This document shows, one piece after another, positions 1-11,900 of a DNA stretch of 64,000 nt. Origin of the DNA: Agathobaculum butyriciproducens (lineage in GTDB: Bacteria > Bacillota > Clostridia > Oscillospirales > Butyricicoccaceae); the NCBI GenBank assembly GCA_003096535.1, contig QEKJ01000008.1:38651-102650 (forward strand), read 5' to 3'. A program made the position numbers and the translations under genes. The notes beneath the pieces are model-generated. The model was not told where the DNA came from. It worked only from the letters and a program-made list of their open reading frames with translations, and did no database searches. The stretch's first letter is position 1. Every line of letters begins with the position of its first letter.

Positions 1-676
1 AGGCAACCGCAGCTACACGGTCAACTGCCATGACAAGGACGGCAGCACCTTCCGCTCCTACACCATGCAGACCGTGGAAGGCGAGGAAGAACCGCTCAAT
101 TTCACCTACACGGACTACACCTACGACGAAAACGGCAACTGCACGGATGCTATCACCACCGACAAGACCAACAACTCCACCTCGGAGTATCGCCGCAGCT
201 ATGACGACAAAAACCGCGTTCTGCGCACGGAAAACTACGAAGACGGCGAACTTTCGGCCTCCTCCGAGACGGTTTACACCGAGGTGGACAACGGTCAGTC
301 CTCTGCCGTCAACACGGTTTACGACGCAGACGGCAACGAGCTGATGGTCGTCCGCATGGGCATGAACACCAACGGCGACGTGCTGTCCTCCCGCACCTAC
401 GAGGGCGAGGACAATATCACCTCCTCCACCGACAACCGCTACGACAGTCAGGGGCGGCTCATCCAGTCGGTCACCGTAGACGAGAGCGGCGTCGTGTTCG
501 AGGTGCTCACCGTGTACTCGGTGGACGGCAAAACGCAGACCACCCGCTCGACCATCGAAGGCGGCACCCTCTCGACCGATACCCGTACCTTTGATGATAA
601 CGGCAATCTGGTCTCCATGCACCAGACCGACAGCGACGGCTACGCAAGCGATACCACTTATACACAGTTTAAGTGA
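1..676 (+). CDS. YD/RHS-like repeat protein, C-terminal part (partial)
   Basis: The frame is open from the first base, so the N-terminus lies outside the window; about 224 residues are visible before the TGA. The chain is rich in Asp, Asn, Thr and Tyr. It consists of short repeats of the type TYDENGN, YDADGN, RYDSQGR and FDDNGN, each followed by a beta-strand-like stretch. This is the signature of YD/RHS-type beta-repeat proteins, often secreted or lipid-anchored in gut Firmicutes. No toxin domain or RHS core cleavage motif follows; the protein simply ends after the last repeat. The exact function is unknown. A strong terminator follows directly, so it is the last gene of its transcript. Confidence 0.6.
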   Translation, partial: GNRSYTVNCHDKDGSTFRSYTMQTVEGEEEPLNFTYTDYTYDENGNCTDAITTDKTNNSTSEYRRSYDDKNRVLRTENYEDGELSASSETVYTEVDNGQSSAVNTVYDADGNELMVVRMGMNTNGDVLSSRTYEGEDNITSSTDNRYDSQGRLIQSVTVDESGVVFEVLTVYSVDGKTQTTRSTIEGGTLSTDTRTFDDNGNLVSMHQTDSDGYASDTTYTQFK

Positions 677-703
677 CCTGTCGCGGAACTTTAATCCGCA
701 GTG

Positions 704-729
704 AAAACCACCCGTTCGGGTGGTTTTTC
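704..729 (+). terminator. Rho-independent terminator after the YD-repeat gene
   Basis: A ten-base stem (AAAACCACCC / GGGTGGTTTT) with a GTTC loop runs into a short T tract, 28 bases after the stop codon. Confidence 0.85.
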
Positions 730-824
730 CTTTTTTTCGGACATACTATTATCAGCTATACACCGACCATTTCTCCCTATTTGTCGGTTTTCCGCTAAAC
801 TCCTGCAAAATTCCTGTCTGGATA

Positions 825-853
825 TTGCTTTTTCTCGGTCAAACCGCTATAAT
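825..853 (+). promoter_or_regulatory. Predicted sigma-A promoter of trkA-trkH
   Basis: TTGCTT and TATAAT are separated by exactly 17 bases, about 65 bases upstream of the trkA start. Confidence 0.6.
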
Positions 854-919
854 CGCTATATGCGTATCAAGACTGTGTCAACAGAGCACAGCTATAGAGA
901 AATAGATCGGAGGTGCGCT

Positions 920-2290
920 ATGCGCATCATTATTGTAGGCTGCGGCAAAGTCGGCTCGGAGCTGGCGGGACAGCTCAGCGCGGCCGGACACGACCTGACA
1001 CTGATTGACCTGTCCGAACGCCGTCTGGATGAACTTTCCAACACATACGACCTTGCTACAGTAAAGGGCAGCGGCACCAGCTATCACGTTCTGCGTGAAG
1101 CCGGCGTGCAGGATACCGACCTGCTAATCGCCGTTACCACCCATGACGAAATCAATCTGCTTTCCTGCCTGATCGCTCGTAAAGCATCCGGCTGCCACGC
1201 CATTGCGCGTGTGCGCGATCCGGAATATGTATCCGACCTCGGCTTTATCCGCGATGAGCTGGGTATTTCGATGGTCATCAACCCCGAGCTGTCCACCGCG
1301 CGTGTTGTTTCGCGTCTGATCCGCTTCCCGTCGGCCATCCGCGTCAGCACGTTTGCCCGCGGACGCATCGAGCTGCTCGACCTCAAAATCCCGCACGAGT
1401 CCCGCCTGGACGGTATGGCGGTCTGCGAGGTCAATCCGCTGCTCCGCACGGACGTGCTGCTGTGTATGGTCCGCCGCGACGGTCAGACCTATATTCCCAA
1501 GGGCGACTTCATCCTGCGCGAAAACGACAACATCACGGTTATCATTCCGCCGCACGAGCAGAGCGAATTTTTCGAGAAGGTCGGTTTGCCGGTCAAGCGC
1601 ATTTCCTCTGCGATGCTGGTCGGCGGCGGCAAAATCTCGTACTTTCTTGCGAAAATCCTGCTGAATTCCGGCATTTCAGTCAAGATTATCGAAAACAAAC
1701 TCGAGCGCTGCGAGGCACTGTCCGAAATGCTCCCGCACGCGACCATCATCTACGGCGACGGCACCGACCGCAACCTGCTCGATGAGGAGGGGCTGGCAAC
1801 CTGTGAGGCCTTCGCGGCTCTCACCGGCATGGACGAGGAGAACATCCTGCTTGCGCTGCACGCCGGCCGTCATTCCCGTGCGAAGCTGTTCACCAAGGTC
1901 AACCGTGTGAACTTCGAGGAAGTCATTGCCAGCATGCCGATCGGCAAGGTGATTCGCCCCAAGCAGACCACCGCCGAGCTGATCAGCCAGTACACCCGCG
2001 CGATGCAGAACTCGATGGGCTCCAACGTGGAGACCCTGCATCAGCTGGACGGCGCAGAAGCGCTTGAGTTCCGTGTTGCGGCGCACCATCTCACCGGTGT
2101 TCCCCTGCAGTATATGCCGATTCGTCCGGATGTTCTGCTGTGCTGCATCAACCGCAGAGGCAAGCGTATCATTCCGCGCGGCCACGATGTGCTGCATGAA
2201 GGCGATACGGTTATCGTCGTTTCCACCTTCGAGGGCATGAACGACCTTCAGGATATCTTCCTGCCGACAGCCGGAGGGCGCGAAAAATGA
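920..2290 (+). CDS. trkA: Trk potassium uptake regulatory subunit TrkA
   Basis: Cytoplasmic NAD(H)-binding gating subunit of the Trk/Ktr potassium channel, 456 residues. It has the full two-lobe TrkA layout: an N-terminal Rossmann domain (IVGCGKVGSELAG near residues 4-16), a TrkA-C domain, a second Rossmann domain (AMLVGGGKISYFLAK near residue 232) and a second TrkA-C domain. The ATG at 920 is chosen because GGAGG lies 6 bases upstream; the longer open frame starting at 701 runs through the terminator and promoter. The stop overlaps the trkH start as ATGA, so the two genes are translationally coupled and should give stoichiometric subunits. Confidence 0.95.
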   Translation: MRIIIVGCGKVGSELAGQLSAAGHDLTLIDLSERRLDELSNTYDLATVKGSGTSYHVLREAGVQDTDLLIAVTTHDEINLLSCLIARKASGCHAIARVRDPEYVSDLGFIRDELGISMVINPELSTARVVSRLIRFPSAIRVSTFARGRIELLDLKIPHESRLDGMAVCEVNPLLRTDVLLCMVRRDGQTYIPKGDFILRENDNITVIIPPHEQSEFFEKVGLPVKRISSAMLVGGGKISYFLAKILLNSGISVKIIENKLERCEALSEMLPHATIIYGDGTDRNLLDEEGLATCEAFAALTGMDEENILLALHAGRHSRAKLFTKVNRVNFEEVIASMPIGKVIRPKQTTAELISQYTRAMQNSMGSNVETLHQLDGAEALEFRVAAHHLTGVPLQYMPIRPDVLLCCINRRGKRIIPRGHDVLHEGDTVIVVSTFEGMNDLQDIFLPTAGGREK

Positions 2291-3732
2291 ATTTCGCAAT
2301 CGTCCGCTATCTGATCGGCTGGCTGATGGGCATTGAGTCCCTGTTCCTGCTGCTGCCCGCATTTACCGCGGTCATTTACCGTGAACCCGAGCTGCCTGCC
2401 TATATCGCCACCGCACTGATTTGTATGGTCGGCGCAGGCATTCTGTGTGAATACAAGCCGAAAAACACCAAGTTCTACGCACGCGAAGGCTTTGTGGCAG
2501 TCGCGCTGTGCTGGCTGGTGCTGGCCGTGACCGGTGCCCTGCCGTTCGTGCTCAGCCGCGAGATTCCGTTCGCAGTAGATGCGATTTTCGAGGCCGCATC
2601 CGGCTTCACCACCACCGGCGCTACCATTCTCGGCGATGTGGAGGCGCTTTCGCATGCCTCTATGCTATGGCGCTGCCTGATGCACTGGGTCGGCGGCATG
2701 GGCATTCTGGTGTTCATGCTGATCGTCCTGCCGTTGGCAGGCGGTCAGACCATTTATCTGATGCGCGCGGAAAGCCCGGGACCCTCGGTCTCCAAAATAT
2801 CGCCGCACATGCGCGATACCGCGCTTATCCTGTACGCGATTTACTTTGGACTGACCGTTCTGCAGATTATTCTGCTGCTGTTCGGCGGCATGCCGATGTT
2901 CGACGCCATCTGCGTTTCGCTCGGCACGGCAGGCACCGGCGGCTTCGGCAACTGGAATAATTCCATCGCGCACTACAACAGCGCCTACCTGCAGAATGTC
3001 ATCTCGGTCTTTATGATCCTTTTTGGCATCAATTTCAACGCGTATTTTCTGCTTTTGACCCGTAAATTCAAGCAATTGTTCAAAATCGAGGAGATTCGCG
3101 TGTACCTCGGCGTGATTGCCGTATTTACCACGCTGATCGCCTTCAACGTGCGCGGCTGCTTCGGTTCGCTGCGCGAGAGCTTCCACCATTCCCTGTTTCA
3201 GGTTGCGTCTATCATCACGACCACCGGTTTTTCAACCGTGGACTTTAACCAGTGGCCTGCATTCAGCAAGCTGCTGCTTGTGCTGCTGATGTTCATCGGC
3301 GCGTGTGCCGGTTCGACCGGCGGCGGCATGAAATGCTCGCGCATCCTGCTGCTGTTCAAGGGCGTAAAGAAGGAAATGATGTCGCTGATTCATCCGCGTC
3401 TGGTGCGCGTGCATAAAATGGACGGACAGCGCGTCCAGCATGAGGTCATGCGCTCGGTCAACGCCTTTCTTGTGGCATATCTGATCGTCATTGCCACTTC
3501 CATCCTCATTGTCAGTCTGCACTGTGAGGATATGGTAACCAGCTTCACCTCGGTCGTTACCTGCATCAATAACGTCGGTCCGGGACTCAATCAGGTCGGT
3601 CCTGCAGCCAACTTCGGTGCACTGCACCCGCTGAGTAAAATCGTGCTGACTTTCGATATGCTCGCCGGTCGTCTGGAGCTGTTCCCCATGCTTCTGCTGT
3701 TTGCGCCGGAAACGTGGAGAAGAAACCGATAA
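2287..3732 (+). CDS. trkH: Trk potassium transporter membrane subunit TrkH
   Basis: Potassium-translocating membrane subunit, 481 residues, normal for TrkH. Hydrophobic segments alternate with four selectivity-filter-like P loops. [31 protein letters not shown] and [12 protein letters not shown] carry the conserved Gly-rich filters, and [15 protein letters not shown] is the conserved region before the last repeat. The gene starts within the trkA stop codon, with GGAGGGCG upstream inside trkA. With TrkA it forms a complete potassium uptake system. A terminator follows after 7 bases. Confidence 0.95.
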   Translation: MNFAIVRYLIGWLMGIESLFLLLPAFTAVIYREPELPAYIATALICMVGAGILCEYKPKNTKFYAREGFVAVALCWLVLAVTGALPFVLSREIPFAVDAIFEAASGFTTTGATILGDVEALSHASMLWRCLMHWVGGMGILVFMLIVLPLAGGQTIYLMRAESPGPSVSKISPHMRDTALILYAIYFGLTVLQIILLLFGGMPMFDAICVSLGTAGTGGFGNWNNSIAHYNSAYLQNVISVFMILFGINFNAYFLLLTRKFKQLFKIEEIRVYLGVIAVFTTLIAFNVRGCFGSLRESFHHSLFQVASIITTTGFSTVDFNQWPAFSKLLLVLLMFIGACAGSTGGGMKCSRILLLFKGVKKEMMSLIHPRLVRVHKMDGQRVQHEVMRSVNAFLVAYLIVIATSILIVSLHCEDMVTSFTSVVTCINNVGPGLNQVGPAANFGALHPLSKIVLTFDMLAGRLELFPMLLLFAPETWRRNR

Positions 3733-3739
3733 AAAAACT

Positions 3740-3770
3740 GCCGCTAAACGTATACCGTTTAGCGGCTTTT
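3740..3770 (+). terminator. Terminator after trkH
   Basis: An eleven-base stem (GCCGCTAAACG / CGTTTAGCGGC) with a five-base loop is followed by TTTT. The next 200 bases up to 3971 hold no recognisable gene. Confidence 0.85.
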
Positions 3771-3971
3771 GCGATGTCGAACGACCACGAATCATTCCGG
3801 TGCTCCACCGACACACCCGAATCATCGCGACAGAATATGTCGAGATGGGGGCCGGTTGCTCATGGGTATCTATCTCTTTGGGTAACACGATGGTGCTTTT
3901 TCTGTCTGACAATAACCTGCCACGAAAGCTATCGGTTGACAAATACGTCTTATCTGCCGCCCTTCGCAGTT

Positions 3972-4877
3972 TTAATCTATCGACAGATGCTTTTTCAGTG
4001 CCTTCACATAGGAGTCCGCATAGCGGCTGAATACCACGTTTTTCTTGCGGATGAGACCGATGCGCATGCTGCCTTCCATCTCGAGCGGCCGCGCGATAAT
4101 GCTCGGACTGTTCAGCTTGCGGTCGATAATGCCCGAGCTGACCGTAAAGCCGTTCAGTCCGATTACCAGACTGAACAGTGTTGCGCGGTCGCGGACCTGA
4201 ATGGTTTTCGGCATGTCGAGCATGCTGAGCAATTCCTCGGAAAAATAAAAGGAATTGCGGTCTCCCTGCTCAAAAATCAGATACGGATAGGGCTTCAGTT
4301 CATCGAGCGTGATGCACTTCCGGTCTGCGAGCGGATGGTCCTTATTGATGAACACATGCGGTGCGGCAGTGAACAGTTCCTCGAACACGAGCTCACTTTT
4401 GCGCAGCAGCTTGGAGAGCACGGTTTCGTTGCTCTCGGACAAATACAGCAGACCCAGCTCGCTTTTGCCCGACGCCACATCATCAATGATCTCACCGGTC
4501 TGCGTTTCCCGCAGGATAAAACCGTACTGGTCCGCGTCGTACTCCTTGACAACCTCGACGAATGCGTTCACCGCGAACGAATAGTGCTGACATGACACGC
4601 AGAACTTGGGCACGCGCTTTTTGCCCACGCCGAAGTGCTCCTGCATGATGTCTGCCTGCTCGAGCAGCATGCGCGCAAACGAAAGCAGCTCCTCGCCCTC
4701 CTGCGTGACGGTTACGCCCTTGTTTGAGCGCACAAAGGCGGTAACGCCCATCTCCTTCTCTAAATTGTGAATCGCGGCGCTCAAACTCGGCTGCGAGAGA
4801 AACAGCCGCTCGGCGGCGTCCGTGATGTTGCCGCATTCGGCCACAGTGACAAGATAGGTCAACTGCTGCAGGGTCAT
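3972..4877 (-). CDS. LysR-family transcriptional regulator
   Basis: DNA-binding regulator of 301 residues, the usual LysR length. The N-terminal winged helix-turn-helix occupies about residues 1-60 (TLQQLTYLVTVAECGNITDAA, then LFLSQPSLSAAIHNLEKEMG). A periplasmic-binding-protein-like effector domain follows. The start is supported by GGAGG upstream of ATG. The gene is divergent from the SGNH hydrolase gene at 4999 with about 120 bases between starts, the classic LysR arrangement, so that gene is the first candidate target together with autoregulation. The inducer cannot be told from the sequence. Confidence 0.9.
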   Translation of the reverse strand: MTLQQLTYLVTVAECGNITDAAERLFLSQPSLSAAIHNLEKEMGVTAFVRSNKGVTVTQEGEELLSFARMLLEQADIMQEHFGVGKKRVPKFCVSCQHYSFAVNAFVEVVKEYDADQYGFILRETQTGEIIDDVASGKSELGLLYLSESNETVLSKLLRKSELVFEELFTAAPHVFINKDHPLADRKCITLDELKPYPYLIFEQGDRNSFYFSEELLSMLDMPKTIQVRDRATLFSLVIGLNGFTVSSGIIDRKLNSPSIIARPLEMEGSMRIGLIRKKNVVFSRYADSYVKALKKHLSID

Positions 4878-4908
4878 AGGAAAAACCTCCGGGAAATAAT
4901 CTGTATCT

Positions 4909-4936
4909 ATTGTAGCATGTCTGTGCGGAAATACAA
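4909..4936 (-). promoter_or_regulatory. Predicted promoter of the LysR gene
   Basis: On the minus strand TTGTAT and TACAAT are 16 bases apart, with an extended TGC before the -10 box. Confidence 0.5.
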
Positions 4937-4967
4937 TGCGGTTTTCCTATCTATTCCCTCAATTTCA

Positions 4968-4976
4968 TGCTATGAT
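4968..4976 (+). promoter_or_regulatory. Extended -10 promoter of the SGNH hydrolase gene
   Basis: TGCTATGAT gives an extended -10 element about 22 bases before the gene start. The -35 region is poor, which fits a promoter that needs an activator such as the divergent LysR protein. Confidence 0.45.
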
Positions 4977-4998
4977 AGAGATAAAGGAGAGCGTAAAA

Positions 4999-5637
4999 AT
5001 GAAAAATGTACTGTTCTACGGCGATTCCAACACCTGGGGTTATCAGGGCGACGATCCCATGCACCGCCTGGACGCGGACAAGCGTTACACCGGTGTGGTT
5101 GCGGCTCAGTTCCCGGACGTGCACTTTATCGAGGAAGGTCTGTGCGGACGCACCATCTGCAGCACCGACCCGATTGATTACAGCCGAAACGGCATGGCAA
5201 TGCTGCCTGCCCTGCTGGCAACGCACGATCCGCTCGACGTGATCGTTATCATGCTCGGCACAAACGACAGCAAGGCAATGTACGGCCACTCACCGTTCAC
5301 CATCAGCGATGCCATGGACCGCACGATCAAGCTGATGCAAAGTCCGCTTTTATGGTCAAATACCATGCAGAAACCGCAGATTCTTCTGGTTGCACCGCCG
5401 AAAATGGGCGAAAACCTTGCAGACAGCGTCTACTACGGCATGTTTGACGAAAGCAGTGCCGCACTCATCCATGCTCTGCCCGCACGGTTCCGCACGCTGT
5501 CAGAAAAATACGGCTGCGCCTTTGTGGACGGCTCGGCTGTCACGGCGGCAAAGTGCTCGGACCAGATTCATCTGACCGCAGAGGAGCACGCCGTGCTCGG
5601 CAGGCTCATTGCGGACAAGCTGCGCGAGCTGCTTTAA
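4999..5637 (+). CDS. SGNH/GDSL-type esterase
   Basis: Serine hydrolase of 212 residues without signal peptide, so cytoplasmic. Block I is FYGDSNTWGY with the nucleophile Ser10. MLGTNDSK supplies the oxyanion Asn, and DQIHLTAEEH near the end supplies catalytic Asp and His. The short length and FYGDSNTWGY motif match arylesterase-like SGNH enzymes that cleave acyl or aryl esters, including sugar acetyl esters; the substrate is unknown. The ATG at 4999 has AAGGAG ten bases upstream; the longer frame from 4936 would overlap the promoter. Probably controlled by the divergent LysR regulator. Confidence 0.85.
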   Translation: MKNVLFYGDSNTWGYQGDDPMHRLDADKRYTGVVAAQFPDVHFIEEGLCGRTICSTDPIDYSRNGMAMLPALLATHDPLDVIVIMLGTNDSKAMYGHSPFTISDAMDRTIKLMQSPLLWSNTMQKPQILLVAPPKMGENLADSVYYGMFDESSAALIHALPARFRTLSEKYGCAFVDGSAVTAAKCSDQIHLTAEEHAVLGRLIADKLRELL

Positions 5638-5668
5638 CCCCCTGCCCGAAAGCATTCGTCATCTTTTC

Positions 5669-5706
5669 CCCCGGTTTTGTCACCTGACAAAACCGGGGTG
5701 TTTTTT
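5669..5706 (+). terminator. Terminator after the SGNH hydrolase gene
   Basis: A 14-base perfect stem (CCCCGGTTTTGTCA and its complement) with a two-base loop is followed by TG and six Ts. Confidence 0.9.
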
Positions 5707-5951
5707 GCCGCATTTTATCCACAGCCTGTTGATAATTCCTGTGGATTGTGTGTCATTTTTTGCAGAATTTACGCGTAGTTCACTCTGTTTTTCCTATCGG
5801 TGTATTTCGTGTCAAAAATCGGACATTTCGTGTGCCCGACCGCACAGCAGGCTGCAAAGCTGCTATGATAAGCGCAGGCAATTTTCAGTCTCTTTTCTGC
5901 AGGCGCGGCTCGTTCCACCGCACCGCAGAATTGGAAAAGGAGGAATATACC
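5707..5951 (+). promoter_or_regulatory. Leader region of the giant SLH protein gene with possible extended -10
   Basis: This 245-base gap holds no gene. TGCTATGAT at 5861-5869 is a candidate extended -10 element about 85 bases before the start codon. An inverted repeat ATCCACAG / CTGTGGAT lies at about 5716-5746. AAAAGGAGG immediately precedes the ATG at 5952. Confidence 0.35.
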
Positions 5952-8900
5952 ATGAAATTCAAACGCGGCATAAGCCTTGCTCTGGCACTGGCTCTTATCG
6001 CCGGCATAGGCGGCCCGCTTGATATCCGCGCAGCGGCGGCGGATACCGGCAGCTCGGACGCGCTTGCGGCGCTCGGTATTGATTCGAGCAAAGCGCCCGA
6101 CGGCTTTAATGCCAACGACCCCAGCAACCCATACGGGCGCAATACCATCAAGGTTACGCCGGTGTACGAGCTGTATACCGTTGGTCTGACAAGTGATGTT
6201 CTGCCGTCGGATAAAATCAATCTGGACAAGCGTGAAAGCGCAGAGCAATGCGATACAAGCGTTTCCAAGTCCAACCAGAAGGACAATGCCCTTCAAAGCA
6301 CGCTGTACGGCAATGATGATAACACATCTACCAAGGCTCAGCAGTTTTTGAGCGCTCAGAAGCAGAACCAAACTATTTCTGAGGGTAAAACCACCTCTAC
6401 CGGCACATACGCACAGTTCCCGACAGGCAGCAAGGGCAATGACGGCTATGCCACCAAGGGCTATCTGACCGGCATGACCAATGCTACTACCGATTTGCAG
6501 GATGGTACCGATTACGCTATGGCAGACGTGGCCGCAGGCCATTTCACCTCGAGCAGTGACGCCAAGTCCTCGCAGACGGTCATGGTTTACGCCGGTGACC
6601 TGAGCGCGAAAGGTGGTCTGTACCTGCGATTCGGCGATGCGAAAACCGGCGAGTACGGCAAGCCGATCACGCTGCTGGACACCAGCAAGGAAATCGGCAA
6701 CCCGAATCTGACCGACACCAGCGACGAAGGCAGCACGACTGCCAAAAAGGTCGAAAACTTCGCAGAAAACCCGTATCAGCTGAAAAACTACCTGCAGGTA
6801 GCTACCGGCGACTGGGACAACGACGGTAAGGACGAGGTTGCGGTCTATGTGCCGGAGGTCGGCAATTCCCGCATTGAGATTTACGACCTGCAGACTAACG
6901 ATTACTCCAATCCCTCTAACTGGAGACAGGCGTGGACGTACTTCTTCCGTGAGGGCAGTGTCGTTTCCAACATGATCTCTCTCGTCAGCGGTGACGTCAA
7001 CCAGGACGGCGTAGACGATCTCGCCTGCACCTGGGGTTACTACTACGGTCCGCAGCAGAACGCGGGCTCGCGTGCCGTTGTAATGTTTGGCTCCACGAGC
7101 GCGCACATGCTGCAGAGTTCGCAGGAATTCCCGCTGACCTACGAGGGCAGCAATCTGGTCCGCGCATCCTTCGCCTTCGGCGATATGACCGGCGGCGGCA
7201 AAACGCTGATTCTGGCGGCTCAGTCGGATGCCGACCTCAAGGCAAATAAGCAGAATACACGCTATGTAGGTTTGTACGCATGGAACGGCGTCACCTTCCA
7301 GCCGTCTGTTTCGCAGAATTTCGATCTGTTCTCCAAGGATAAGGACGGAAACTATATTTACAGCGCAATGCAGAATCACATCGAAAACGGCACCGACGTT
7401 TTCCGTTCTCTGCCGCTGTGCCCGGCCAATACGGCGATTATCTCCCGTCCGACCGCAGGCGAAAAAGGCGATGACGGCAAGACCAGCGATCTGCTGTACT
7501 TTGACAGCCTTGTTATCTCCTGCGATGAGAATGGTCTGAATATCAAGCAGGCGCTCGACAACACGCCTGCTATGCCGAATGACGACTACGTTGAGTACGA
7601 TGCATCCGCAGGCTCTGTGACCACCGCGGTGGATAAAGACAACAACACCGCAGGTTCGGGTACGCTGTTCACACTGACGCAGACCATGTCCAAGGATGAG
7701 GACAAGCAGTCTGAATCCTACAACGTCACCGGTAAAGTTCCCCAGTACGCAACCCGTTATTATTACAAGAGCTGGTGGCATAAACTGTTCCGCAAAAGAT
7801 CTTCCTATCAGGCTTTTGTCGGCTATGTAGATGCTACTACATCGCAAACAACACCTTACACCACCCGCACGCCGGGTACAACCAGACTTTCGACCGTCAA
7901 CCTGTTTGACGGCTCTCAGCCGGTAAAAACCGATGTCAACAGCTCGTACACGCTCTGTCTCGCCAACACGGACGACGATACCAGCTACATGACCTACACC
8001 GGCAAGCACTATTACACCTACTCCGACCCGCAGGTTCTGGCGGTACTGGCTTCGCCTCCGTACTTCTCCGATCTGCTCGACCGTGATGACCTTTCGGGCA
8101 ACTACGCCGAGTCCTCCACCACCTACTCGAGCATGAAGGGCACCGAGAACGGCACCAGCTCCTCCTCTACCATCTCGGTCGGCGCATACGTCTCCTTTGA
8201 GCAGGAATTCTCGGTATTCGGCGTTAAGATCGGCAGCGTTGAGGCGGAAGCCGCCTTTACCTCCGGTTTCACCTACGAGACCGAGCACACCTCCTCGCTC
8301 GAGCAGTCCATCACCTACGAGACAACCTCCGGCGAGGACAGAGTGGCGTTCTATTCCATCCCGATGGAGATTTACGAGTATACCTCCTACATCCCGGATG
8401 GCAAGGGCAGCTACACTAAAGTAACCTCCACCGTTTCCATCCCGCACGAAGCCTCGATCGGTCTGATCGACCTGTCCGACTACGAAAATATAGCCGAGGA
8501 TTACAGCGTTCTGCCATCCATTTCGGGCAGCGTACTGACGCATACGATTGGTGATCCGTCCAGCTATCCGAGCGCACCGAGTGCAGACTCCAAGGCTTAT
8601 AACGGTGATCCGGCTAAGGTTGACTTCACCGCGGCAGGCGGCGGCTCCGGCATCACGCAGGAGATCAGCTTCTCCACCTCGGACAGCAAAAACTACACCA
8701 ACACCACCTCTATCGAAACGAAAGCCGGTGCAGGCGCAGGCGGCGTAACCGCAGGCGTTGTGGCAGGTTCGGAAAGCTCTGCCGGCAAGGTATCGGTCAA
8801 CACCGCAGGCGGCTCGTTCTCCGGTTCGCTGCAGAACATGCCGATTGAAGCCAAACCGTACGGCTACGGCATGAACTGGCGTATTTTCTGCTACAACTAC

Positions 8901-11900
8901 CGCAGCGGCAATCAGGCGTTCCCGGTTGTTACCTACGCGGTAACCGAGCCGCAGGCTCCGTCTCCGCTGCCGGAGGATTTTGAGCAGGATGTTGCGGCAA
9001 CCACCGATGATTCCGTCACCCTGACGTGGACGTACGACAAGATCGTTTCCGGTTTCCAGCTGTACCGCTACTACAACTTCCCGGACGGCTCCGGACGCAA
9101 GGAACTCGCATTTGTTCCGTTCACCGATGGTGAGCGTCACGATGACGGCACCTACACCTTCAGCTACACGGATAAGAACCTGTCTCCCTATACCGAGTAT
9201 GAATATCAGATTCAGACCCGCAACAACAACAAGGCTGAGCAGCAGCGCAACAGCATTTACAGCGAACCGCTGACCTGCCGTACCAAGACCACAGCAGGCT
9301 ATCCCGATATTTCGGTAACGATTGACGGCAAGGAGAAGCAGACGGTTCTGCCGATCTATCCGGATTCTCTGGCAACCGCAACGGTTAAGTATAACGGAGA
9401 CAATAAAAATCCGGACGGCGGCAAGTACAACAGCGTAAGCTATCAGTGGCAGAAGCTGAACAATGGTTCCTGGACCGAGATTGCCGGCAGCGTTTCCGAT
9501 ACGCTGAGCATCGAAAACGCCGGTTCTGCCGACAAGGGCACTTACCGCTGCCGATTGAATGTGCTCTACTTCGACAACACCGCCCAGAAGGAGTTCAGCA
9601 TTTCCGCTTACTCGCCTGAGATTACCACACAGTACAGCAAGCGCACGCCCAAGTGTGATTTGACGGTTGAAGCGAAGACTGCTCAGGTTGGCGGTACGTA
9701 CAACCGCACGCTGCACATCAACGCTAAAATGAGTTCCGCGTCTGCTACCTCCACCATCCCGACCGGCACGCTCAGCTTCCTGATTCGCGGCACGGACTTC
9801 TCCACCACGGTTGCGGCAGAGATTGGCGCCAACGGCGTGGCCACCAAGGACGTTGTCGTGCCCGCAGACGGCGCATATACGGTTACCCCGTATTATCCGG
9901 GCAGCTATGTATTCAAGGATATGAGCAACGCGGAAGGTCAGATGGTTCTCGTTGGCGAGAACGCGACCGGCTACCAGCTGACGCTCACCAACGGCAAGGA
10001 TAACAACAGCGTCACCCGCTTCACCTACGGCGATACGGTAACGCCGTCGCTCTCCCGCATGAGTAAGGATACGCATGGTCTGCAGAAGGTCAATAACGCG
10101 ACCTTCAAGTATGCAGTTTCCGGTTCGGAAACACAACGGGATTTGACCAATCCGCTGGATGTCGGCACTTACACGCTGTATGCTTATGCAAACGGCGAAA
10201 CCAAACCGGTTGCGGAAACCGAGTTTACCGTTGTTCAGCGTGCCGTTACGCTGCGCGTTGTTACCCCGAAGGACGGCGTTGCACAGGATAAGGTTAACCC
10301 TACCGACTCGAAACAGCTTTCTCTCGCGGCAGACACGAAAAACATGACTGCTGATGAGATTGCTGCTCTGCACCTTGGCTATACCGCAGTCAACACCGCA
10401 GGCAACACGGTGACGCTCGAGCCGAACATTGCGCCCAGCAACTACACGGTTTCTCCGTGCAAGACTACCGCTACCAACGAAACGCTGTACAACAACTATG
10501 AATTTACCTTTATCCCCGGCGTTTACACGGTAAACGGTCTGACTTACATCCTGACTCTCAAGGCCGAGGACTTTGGCGAAGGCGCAAACAAACACTCTGT
10601 CGGTTCTGCGTCGATCATTACCGCAGGTCTGAATGCCGGCAAGGCGGATGACGGCAGCGCAATCTCCAGCTTTACCGCAAACACCGATGTTACCCTGACG
10701 GCTGTGCCGGATGCAGGTTATGCAGTCGATTACTGGACCTATGACGGCAAGGAAATCGAGAACAGCAAGGAGAAGAGCTCGGTTACCATCAAGACCCTTG
10801 CAAAACCGGCATCTGTTTTGGTTTACTTCAAGACCACCAATACCAAACTGAATGCTTCCGTTCAGAATAAGCAGGGCGGTACACTCAAATGCACGGATGA
10901 AAATGGCTCCGAAAGCCTCAAGAATTTCCCGGCTTACATTGCCAGCGGTGCAAAGTTCAACTTCACCGCAACGCCGGATACCGGCTGGCACTTCAAGCAG
11001 TGGATCCGCAAGGAATTCGGTGCAAACAACTATCCGGCAGGCACCAAGCACGACAACGGCTCCAACACGCTCGCTGTCGAGGTTGGCGTGCAGGATATTG
11101 ATCTGATCGCCGTATTTGAGCGCGACAGCTACACGCTGACACTGGAAGGTGAACTGACCGCAAGCTATCAGACGGTTGATCCGGACGATACCTCCAAGAC
11201 GCTCAAGAGCGGAGACAGCGTCACCGGCGATACCCGGATTACGGTAGCGCCCAAGGCAGGCTATGCTGCCGCCACAGGCGAGACCTATCAGGTAAACGGC
11301 AAGGCTGTTGAAGCAGGAAAGCTCAACGCTGGCGGCAGCTATACCTTCCCCATCACCGAGAACACCAAGGTTTCGCTCAAGACCGACCGTGCCGCATTTG
11401 CGATTACCACACTGAAAATGGAGCATGGCACGATCATTGCAACCGTAGACGGCGAAGCTGTGGACGATCTGTCCAAGATTCCCGGCGGCAGCAAGGTTGA
11501 GCTGCAGGCACGCGCAGACCGCGGCTATCACTTCGATCACTGGATTGTAAACGACACCGTACAGAAGGAAACCAACGGCATTTACACCATCAGCGAACTG
11601 GCCGACGATCTGTCCATCAGCGCTGAATTTGCCGAGAGCGCTCCCTACACCGCCAAGGCTACCGCTGCGGCCGGCAACGGCACGGTAGCGTATACGCTGT
11701 ATGATATCTACGGCGATGAGGTCGAAACCAAAACCATGTCGACCGAAGGCGTAACCATTTATCAGGACGAAGAAATCACTTTCACCGCACAGCCGAAATC
11801 CGGCTATCAGGTAGAGCAGTGGAAGGTAGACGGCAAGCTGACCTCCGGCAACAGCCTGACCAATCCGGAAGGCAAAATCCGAGCCGCAAAAAATATTGAA

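Noticed and set aside
1..676. RHS/polymorphic toxin with immunity gene
   Set aside because: Repeats are YD-like, but no C-terminal toxin domain or small immunity gene follows; the next gene is trkA.
5714..5746. Replication origin suggested by TTATCCACA
   Set aside because: One box and one inverted partial copy only; no cluster of DnaA boxes, no AT-rich unwinding element, no dnaA or dnaN nearby.
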